Assembly: GCA_017411125.1 (NCBI GenBank)
Contig: JAFPNP010000160.1
Span: 1 to 8,467 of the forward strand
Direction: 5' to 3'
From: Kiritimatiellia bacterium
GTDB taxonomy: Bacteria; Verrucomicrobiota; Kiritimatiellia; RFP12; UBA1067
Length of the DNA: 8,467 nucleotides
Made by a program: the position numbers and the translations under genes. The notes beneath the pieces were generated by a model, which was given only the letters and a program-made list of their open reading frames with translations, did no database searches and was not told the origin of the DNA. Positions 1 through 3,370 of this stretch are shown piece after piece (the first letter of the stretch is position 1; every line of letters begins with the position of its first letter).

Positions 1-241
1 GATATATCTCGGACTCCGTCAGCATGAGGCGCAGCACTATCCTGTACGAGTACGTGAGGCTTACGGCGTGCTTTCCGAGGTGTTTTCTTGCGAGGGGGTG
101 GAGGCGAAGCTCGGAATCGTGGGGATCGTTCTCCAGCTTGTGCAGGACGAGGGAGAAAGTTTTCGCGAGATCGCGGTGCTTCTTGAGGAACTTTCTGGCC
201 GTGCGCTTGAACGTGTCGGTCCAGACGAGGGAAAACGGCAT
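1..241 (-). CDS. RelE/ParE-superfamily toxin, C-terminus beyond window
   Basis: This is the toxin of a type II toxin-antitoxin pair; 80 residues are visible and the C-terminus lies beyond position 1. The start ATG (239-241) follows the antitoxin stop by 4 bp, with GGAGG about 9 nt upstream, so the two genes are translationally coupled. The protein opens MPFSLVWTDTFKRTARKFLK, the usual first strand and basic helix of RelE/YafQ/ParE-like proteins. It continues with a second helix rich in Leu and Lys, then LHPLARKHLGKHAVSLTYSY followed by RIVL, which matches the family pattern HPL-x-G-K-(6-8)-S-x-(4)-YRI. Family members are either ribosome-dependent mRNA interferases or gyrase poisons, and the visible part does not decide between them. 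The catalytic C-terminus is out of view, so activity cannot be judged. The family call is firm; the mode of action is open. Confidence 0.85.
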   Translation of the reverse strand, partial: MPFSLVWTDTFKRTARKFLKKHRDLAKTFSLVLHKLENDPHDSELRLHPLARKHLGKHAVSLTYSYRIVLRLMLTESEIY

Positions 242-245
242 CGCG

Positions 246-497
246 TCAGTCCTCCAGAAGTTCCGACATAAGTCCATCCGCCGTTCCGCGGGTCACCCTG
301 CCGGCTTTGATGTCTGCTTCGGAAGCGGCTATCCTGGCATCGGCAAGAGCCTCTTCCATTTCATGGAACGTGTCGGCGAACATGACGACATAGCGTGGCG
401 CGTTGTTGCGAATGATATATACTGGACCATCGGCGAGTGATTCGTCCAAAACGGACATCCCGCGCCTCTTGACTTCCTGTACTGGCATAGTGGCCAT
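246..497 (-). CDS. Phd/YefM-family antitoxin
   Basis: This 83-residue protein has the layout of Phd/YefM antitoxins (normally 75-90 residues). A short N-terminal DNA-binding and dimerisation part reads VQEVKRRGMSVLDESLADGP, then VYIIRNNAPRYVVMF, matching the family's 'gpV-x-I-x-rNnrPxyV' core. An acidic, probably disordered tail (MEEALADARIAASEADIKAG onward) would wrap and neutralise the toxin. I place the start at ATG 495-497 because GAGG lies 8 nt upstream. A longer frame from a TTG at 513-515 would swallow that ribosome-binding site. The gene is first in a two-gene operon, with the toxin start 4 bp after its TGA. Phd-type antitoxins normally repress their own promoter together with the toxin, and the repeated GGTCTGAA elements at the promoter fit that. 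The family call is confident; autoregulation is inferred. Confidence 0.88.
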   Translation of the reverse strand: MATMPVQEVKRRGMSVLDESLADGPVYIIRNNAPRYVVMFADTFHEMEEALADARIAASEADIKAGRVTRGTADGLMSELLED

Positions 498-526
498 TGT
501 TAGGTCCTCTTTCAAGTGCTTGATTA

Positions 527-558
527 GGTCTGAATTATACTATATATTTCGGTCTGAA
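527..558. promoter_or_regulatory. Direct repeats GGTCTGAA flanking the toxin-antitoxin -10 box
   Basis: GGTCTGAA occurs at 527-534 and again at 551-558, exactly 24 bp apart. One copy lies in the -35/-10 spacer and touches the -35. The other overlaps the end of the -10 and the likely start site. The A/T-rich TATACTATATATTTC lies between them. Placement over the promoter makes these a plausible operator for the Phd-type antitoxin. The repeat is seen directly; its role is inferred. Confidence 0.5.
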
Positions 559-563
559 GTCAA
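534..563 (-). promoter_or_regulatory. sigma70 promoter of the toxin-antitoxin operon
   Basis: On the minus strand TTGACT (558-563) is followed after 18 bp by a perfect TATAAT (534-539). Transcription would start near 526, giving a leader of about 30 nt before the antitoxin ATG at 497. This is the closest match to the sigma70 consensus in the window. A strong promoter that is repressed by its own products is typical of toxin-antitoxin operons. Confidence 0.75.
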
Positions 564-680
564 TTGCCGATTGAAGTTTTGAAAGCAACCGTCACGCCGG
601 AAGGTTCGCCAGTCTCGTTCCTCCTGCGCGTGAAGGGGTAAGTGAAGGGCGGGGTGTGGCCTGTCAAGCACGCATCATGC

Positions 681-697
681 CATAGGTCTGTCCTATG
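681..697. promoter_or_regulatory. Inverted repeat CATAGG-5-CCTATG upstream of pdxS
   Basis: Perfect 6-bp arms (681-686 and 692-697) surround the 5-nt loop TCTGT, in the intergenic space between the divergent antitoxin and pdxS. No T-run follows, so it is unlikely to be a terminator. It lies about 45 bp upstream of the putative pdxS -10 and could be an operator. The rest of 564-720 shows no gene or RNA that I recognise. Confidence 0.3.
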
Positions 698-739
698 CCG
701 TGGGATACGTATTTCCGATTACTCCTTTGGTGGGAGAAC

Positions 740-748
740 TGGTACAAT
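740..748 (+). promoter_or_regulatory. Putative extended -10 promoter of pdxST
   Basis: TGG-TACAAT (740-748) is a good -10 hexamer with an upstream TG. No convincing -35 sits 17 bp further up (720-725 reads TACTCC), so the extended -10 would have to compensate. Transcription from about 755 would give a leader of about 30 nt before the pdxS ATG, which has AAAGG centred about 10 nt upstream. The same TGG-plus-hexamer pattern recurs at 2470-2478 and 8083-8091. Confidence 0.42.
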
Positions 749-783
749 GGAAGGGTGTTTTCCACCAATTAAAGGAATAGACA

Positions 784-1656
784 ATGGACGACAGGCAGGA
801 ACTGAACCGCAATCTCGCGCAGATGCTCAAGGGCGGCGTGATCATGGACGTCACCACGCCCGAGCAGGCGAAGATCGCCGAGGCCGCCGGCGCGTGCGCC
901 GTGATGGCTCTCGAGCGCATCCCCGCCGACATCCGCGCGGCGGGCGGGGTGTCGCGCATGAGCGACCCCGCGATGATCAAGGGCATTCAGAATGCCGTCT
1001 CGATCCCGGTAATGGCGAAATGCCGGATAGGGCACATCGCCGAGGCGAGGATTCTGGAGGCCATAGAGATCGACTACATCGACGAGTCCGAGGTGTTGTC
1101 GCCGGCGGACGACGTGCGCCACATCGACAAGTCGAAGTTCGCCGTGCCGTTCGTCTGCGGCGCGCGCGACCTGGGCGAGGCCCTGCGCCGCATCGGCGAG
1201 GGCGCCACGATGATACGCACGAAAGGCGAACCCGGCACGGGCGACGTGGTGCAGGCCGTCAGGCACATGCGCAAGATGCAATCGGAGATACGCCGCGTCG
1301 CATCGCTCCGGGAGGACGAGTTGTACGAAGCGGCGAAGGAGCTGTCCGCTCCGCTCGATCTCGTGAAGTTCGTGCATGGCAACGGCAGGCTGCCCGTCGT
1401 GAACTTCGCGGCCGGCGGCGTGGCAACTCCCGCAGACGCCGCGCTGATGATGGAACTCGGCGCTGAGGGCGTGTTCGTGGGGAGCGGCATATTCAAGAGC
1501 GGCGATCCGGCAAGACGCGCGGCGGCGATCGTGCAGGCCGTCGCCAACTGGCAGGATGCCAAGCTGCTCGCAAAGCTTTCCGAAAACCTCGGCCCTGCCA
1601 TGGTCGGCATCAACGCCGACGAGATCGAAACCATCATGGAAGAGAGAGGACGGTAG
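784..1656 (+). CDS. pdxS: Pyridoxal 5'-phosphate synthase subunit PdxS
   Basis: This is the synthase subunit of the DXP-independent vitamin B6 pathway. It condenses ribose 5-phosphate, glyceraldehyde 3-phosphate and ammonia delivered by PdxT into pyridoxal 5'-phosphate in the cytoplasm. Its 290 residues are near full length for this highly conserved TIM-barrel protein, and nearly every signature is present: KGGVIMDV (16-23, Asp22), ALERIPADIRAAGGV (42-56), VMAKCRIGH (76-84), DYIDESEVL (97-105), RTKGEPGTG (145-153) and NFAAGGVATPADAALM further on. Lys79 and Lys147 correspond to the two catalytic lysines (Lys81 and Lys149 in Bacillus subtilis PdxS). The start ATG has an AAAGG site about 10 nt upstream. 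pdxT follows after 21 bp in the same operon, and the 12-plus-12 PdxS/PdxT complex is expected. Cys80 replaces the Ala found in B. subtilis, a minor variation next to the catalytic lysine. Identification is essentially certain. Confidence 0.98.
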   Translation: MDDRQELNRNLAQMLKGGVIMDVTTPEQAKIAEAAGACAVMALERIPADIRAAGGVSRMSDPAMIKGIQNAVSIPVMAKCRIGHIAEARILEAIEIDYIDESEVLSPADDVRHIDKSKFAVPFVCGARDLGEALRRIGEGATMIRTKGEPGTGDVVQAVRHMRKMQSEIRRVASLREDELYEAAKELSAPLDLVKFVHGNGRLPVVNFAAGGVATPADAALMMELGAEGVFVGSGIFKSGDPARRAAAIVQAVANWQDAKLLAKLSENLGPAMVGINADEIETIMEERGR

Positions 1657-1677
1657 TCAAGTGGTCGGGAGGCGGTT

Positions 1678-2220
1678 ATGAATGTAGGGGTGTTGTCCGT
1701 CCAGGGCGCGTTTGCCGAAATGGCGGCGTATTGGCGGAGGCGTGGCGCGGAGGTGTTCGAGATACGGCAACGCGTCGACCTCTCGCGAAAGATTGATTTG
1801 CTCGCGTTGCCGGGCGGCGAATCCACCGTGCAGGGCAAGCTGCTTGCGGATCTCGGACTTTTCGCGCCGCTCAAGGAGCGCATTGACGGCGGATTGCATG
1901 TTTTCGCCGTCTGTGCCGGGCTCATACTGCTTGCGGAGAAAATCGAAGATGCTGAAAGATGCGCCGAAGCGCGTCCTTCTTGTTGGTTCGGCGTCCTTCC
2001 GGTCGCCGTGCGCCGCAACGCATACGGACGCCAGCTCGGCAGTTTCAAGACCGTCGGCACGTTTGACGGGCGGCCGGGCGTGCCCATGACCTTTATTCGC
2101 GCACCGGCCATCACCGTCATCTCGCCGCAGGTAGAAGTGCTTTCGGTCTTCAACGGACAGCCCACCGCAGTCCGCTGGAAAAACATCACCGCCTTCACCT
2201 GGCATCCGGAACTCAACTGA
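1678..2220 (+). CDS. pdxT: Pyridoxal 5'-phosphate synthase glutaminase subunit PdxT
   Basis: This class I-type glutamine amidotransferase hydrolyses glutamine and channels ammonia to PdxS. It opens MNVGVLSVQGAFAE, then shows the oxyanion-region PGGEST (45-50), the nucleophile in VCAGL (Cys79), RNAYGRQLGSF (113-123), the FIRAP motif (139-143) and HPEL (176-179), supplying His176 and Glu178 of the triad. GGGAGG lies 5 nt before the ATG, and the gene is in one operon with pdxS 21 bp upstream. At 180 residues it is short: B. subtilis PdxT (196 residues) has a further helix after HPEL, while here TGA comes one codon after the motif. In-frame sequence past the stop reads RETSKLFREN, which vaguely resembles the lost helix. 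All catalytic residues are intact, so it is probably active, but the C-terminus appears truncated. Identity is firm. Confidence 0.95.
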   Translation: MNVGVLSVQGAFAEMAAYWRRRGAEVFEIRQRVDLSRKIDLLALPGGESTVQGKLLADLGLFAPLKERIDGGLHVFAVCAGLILLAEKIEDAERCAEARPSCWFGVLPVAVRRNAYGRQLGSFKTVGTFDGRPGVPMTFIRAPAITVISPQVEVLSVFNGQPTAVRWKNITAFTWHPELN

Positions 2221-2274
2221 CGGGAAACGTCCAAACTGTTCCGGGAAAATGCCCCCCCTAAAGGAAGTTGGTCA

Positions 2275-2358
2275 AAATACCCCCTATTTATGGCTATAAG
2301 TAGGGGGTATTTGACGGTATAAATAGGGGGTATTTATGTCCATAAATAGGGGGTATTT
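2275..2358. repeat. Four-unit array of 17-bp dyads with G5 centre
   Basis: Three direct copies of ATAA(A/G)TAGGGGGTATTT start at 2296, 2319 and 2342, an exact 23-bp period. The variable 6-nt segments after them are GACGGT, ATGTCC and TACCGT. A fourth copy in inverted orientation (2275-2291) sits 4 bp before the first direct one, forming a large palindrome. Each unit is itself a dyad, with AAATA and TATTT (up to 7-bp arms in the second direct copy) around five G. The period is not a multiple of 3 and no reading frame uses it. It lies just after pdxT, in a 350-bp stretch without genes. Binding-site array, iteron-like element or mobile-repeat remnant are all possible. The structure is certain; its function is unknown. 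Confidence 0.95.
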
Positions 2359-2449
2359 TACCGTGTACATCCCAAGGGACGGCGGTGTGCGCCTTAAGGG
2401 GCGCATGAAAATCCTCTTGAGGTTCTTTTTGCTTTCGGCGCGGTCGCGC

Positions 2450-2478
2450 TTGCCGCGGCAGCGGAATTTTGGTAAAAT
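2450..2478 (+). promoter_or_regulatory. sigma70-like promoter before the broken toxin gene
   Basis: TTGCCG (2450-2455), a 17-bp spacer and TAAAAT (2473-2478), with TGG directly before the -10, make a plausible promoter. The -10 lies inside a small dyad, AATTTT-GGT-AAAATT (2465-2479), which could be an operator. It points towards the DUF3990-like remnant and the intact gene at 2852. Positions 2359-2449 between the repeat array and this promoter show nothing I recognise. Confidence 0.55.
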
Positions 2479-2569
2479 TGCAGGCAACGAAAACGATGTT
2501 CATGAATATCGGGAACAATATAGAGCCTTTGTCGCTCAAACATGGCAAAATGGATAGCGGCAAAATGCA

Positions 2570-2859
2570 ATGCGGGATTTCTCGTCGTGTCTGTCATGGC
2601 AGCCGCTGTCGGAAGAGTGGCTGGATTTCATTGTTTCGTGCCGTTATTGGATTGCACACCGGCACGACATTGTCGAAGGCCCCATGGCGAACGATACTAT
2701 CTACAATTACGTACAGGATTTCATTGACGGCAAAATCACTTGAGCCGCGTTTTGGGAACTTGCGCGATTCAAGTATCCGACGCGTCAGATTTTTTTTGCA
2801 CGGACAAGGCATTGAATGCGCTGTCTTTCCTGAAAGCCGAAGAGGTGCGCGATGAATAG
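2570..2859 (+). pseudogene. Broken DUF3990-like toxin gene (C-terminal part)
   Basis: Translation in the frame of 2570 gives LSEEWLDFIVSC (from 2606), DIVEGPMANDTIYNYVQDFI, then GKIT followed by TGA (2741-2743). Past that stop the same frame continues AAFWELARFKYPTRQIFF. At a run of eight T (2790-2797) the similarity moves to the -1 frame as CTDKALNALSFLKAEEVRDE, ending at TAG 2857-2859. This is the recognisable C-terminal half of the DUF3990 family (EWLDFVV...DIVEGPMAND), thought to resemble ADP-ribosyltransferase toxins, now interrupted by one nonsense codon and one frameshift. No 'YHGS' N-terminus is visible upstream; an IEPLSLKHGKMDSGK stretch in another frame near 2520-2565 might be a trace of it. 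The ancestral 3' end overlaps the next gene by 8 bp, implying an original operon. The remnant call is fairly secure; the toxin role rests on family knowledge recalled without a search. Confidence 0.75.
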
Positions 2860-3259
2860 GGAAAACGATCTTTTTTATGTCTGTAGCCTGATTGAATACA
2901 TCGGGCGGGCGCGCAAACTTCGCAGGGCGGAAGTCGTGGCCGCCATGGGCGAGGAGACAATCCGCCGCATATACCGTTACGCCGACACGTTCCACTGCGA
3001 GCAGATCGCGAAGGTGTCGGACGACTTTATCGCTCTGTGCTCCATGCCGGAAGGGGATTTCGACAATGTCGCCCAATGCCGATACGCTGTTCCCGGCTAC
3101 TGGGACATCGGAGCCGTATATGCGCGGCTCATCGAGGACGTGTCCGGCGGTTCCGATCCGGTAGCGAAACTCATGGAGGTATATGCTTCGTGGATGAGCG
3201 ATGCTTTGTCGCGATTCAACTCGGACTTGTTCTACCAGTCGCGCGGCTACATCGCCTAA
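2852..3259 (+). CDS. Small conserved protein partnered with DUF3990-type genes (DUF3791-like)
   Basis: This intact 135-residue protein starts at an ATG with GAGG 6 nt upstream and overlaps the end of the broken upstream gene by 8 bp. It begins MNRENDLFYVCSLIEYIGRA, then has RRAEVVAAMGEETIRRIYRY, an ADTFHCEQIAKVSDDFI stretch and the Trp/Tyr-rich YAVPGYWDIGAVYARLIEDV. There is no signal peptide or membrane segment. From memory, proteins with this layout sit directly downstream of DUF3990 genes in gut bacteria, and the first 65 residues look DUF3791-like. Its position fits an antitoxin or accessory partner. Oddly, the partner survives while the supposed toxin has decayed, the expected order if it is an antitoxin. 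Biochemical function is unknown. Family resemblance is moderately confident; the antitoxin role is inferred. Confidence 0.8.
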   Translation: MNRENDLFYVCSLIEYIGRARKLRRAEVVAAMGEETIRRIYRYADTFHCEQIAKVSDDFIALCSMPEGDFDNVAQCRYAVPGYWDIGAVYARLIEDVSGGSDPVAKLMEVYASWMSDALSRFNSDLFYQSRGYIA

Positions 3260-3262
3260 TGC

Positions 3263-3311
3263 TACCGGGCAGGAGAGATACTTGCGGCATGATTTTTCGT
3301 TTTTCCCGGTA
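3263..3311 (+). terminator. Possible weak terminator or operator (TACCGGG / CCCGGTA)
   Basis: Perfect 7-bp arms at 3263-3269 and 3305-3311 enclose a 35-nt loop, beginning 3 nt after the stop of the upstream gene and followed by ATCTTTTT. The loop is long for an efficient intrinsic terminator, so an operator for the downstream kinase gene is the alternative. In 3312-3360 I find no convincing -35/-10 pair for the kinase gene. Confidence 0.3.
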
Positions 3312-3370
3312 ATCTTTTTCCCCGCAAACGTGTAAACATGGCAAAGAGAGTTTAAACAAAGGATTAAACA

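Noticed and set aside
246..515. Longer antitoxin starting at TTG 515
   Set aside because: The added residues would be encoded by the ribosome-binding region that serves ATG 497, and Phd-type antitoxins begin near that ATG.
564..783. tRNA or known riboswitch in the antitoxin-pdxS intergenic region
   Set aside because: No cloverleaf, CCA end or recognisable riboswitch core could be found; only short inverted repeats are present.
642..1466. Long plus-strand frame overlapping pdxS in another phase
   Set aside because: It is an Arg/His/Gly-rich shadow of pdxS with no family features; pdxS itself is unmistakable.
2275..2358. CRISPR array
   Set aside because: The units are 17 bp with 6-nt spacers, one unit is inverted, and no cas genes are in view. 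CRISPR repeats and spacers are much longer.
2336..2557. A 73-codon plus-strand frame beginning inside the repeat array
   Set aside because: Its first codons are repeat units and it has no sensible ribosome-binding site or conserved sequence. It ends in a TAG just before the DUF3990-like remnant.
2218..2743. TGA recoding as a sense codon, suggested by in-frame TGAs in pdxT and the DUF3990-like remnant
   Set aside because: The antitoxin, the acidic gene and prmA all end normally at TGA. The long kinase gene contains no in-frame TGA and uses TGG for Trp. Truncation and gene decay explain both cases.
2790..2797. Programmed -1 frameshifting at the T8 run
   Set aside because: The run could be slippery, but an in-frame TGA lies 47 bp upstream and no intact N-terminal part is present, so a functional frameshift product is unlikely.
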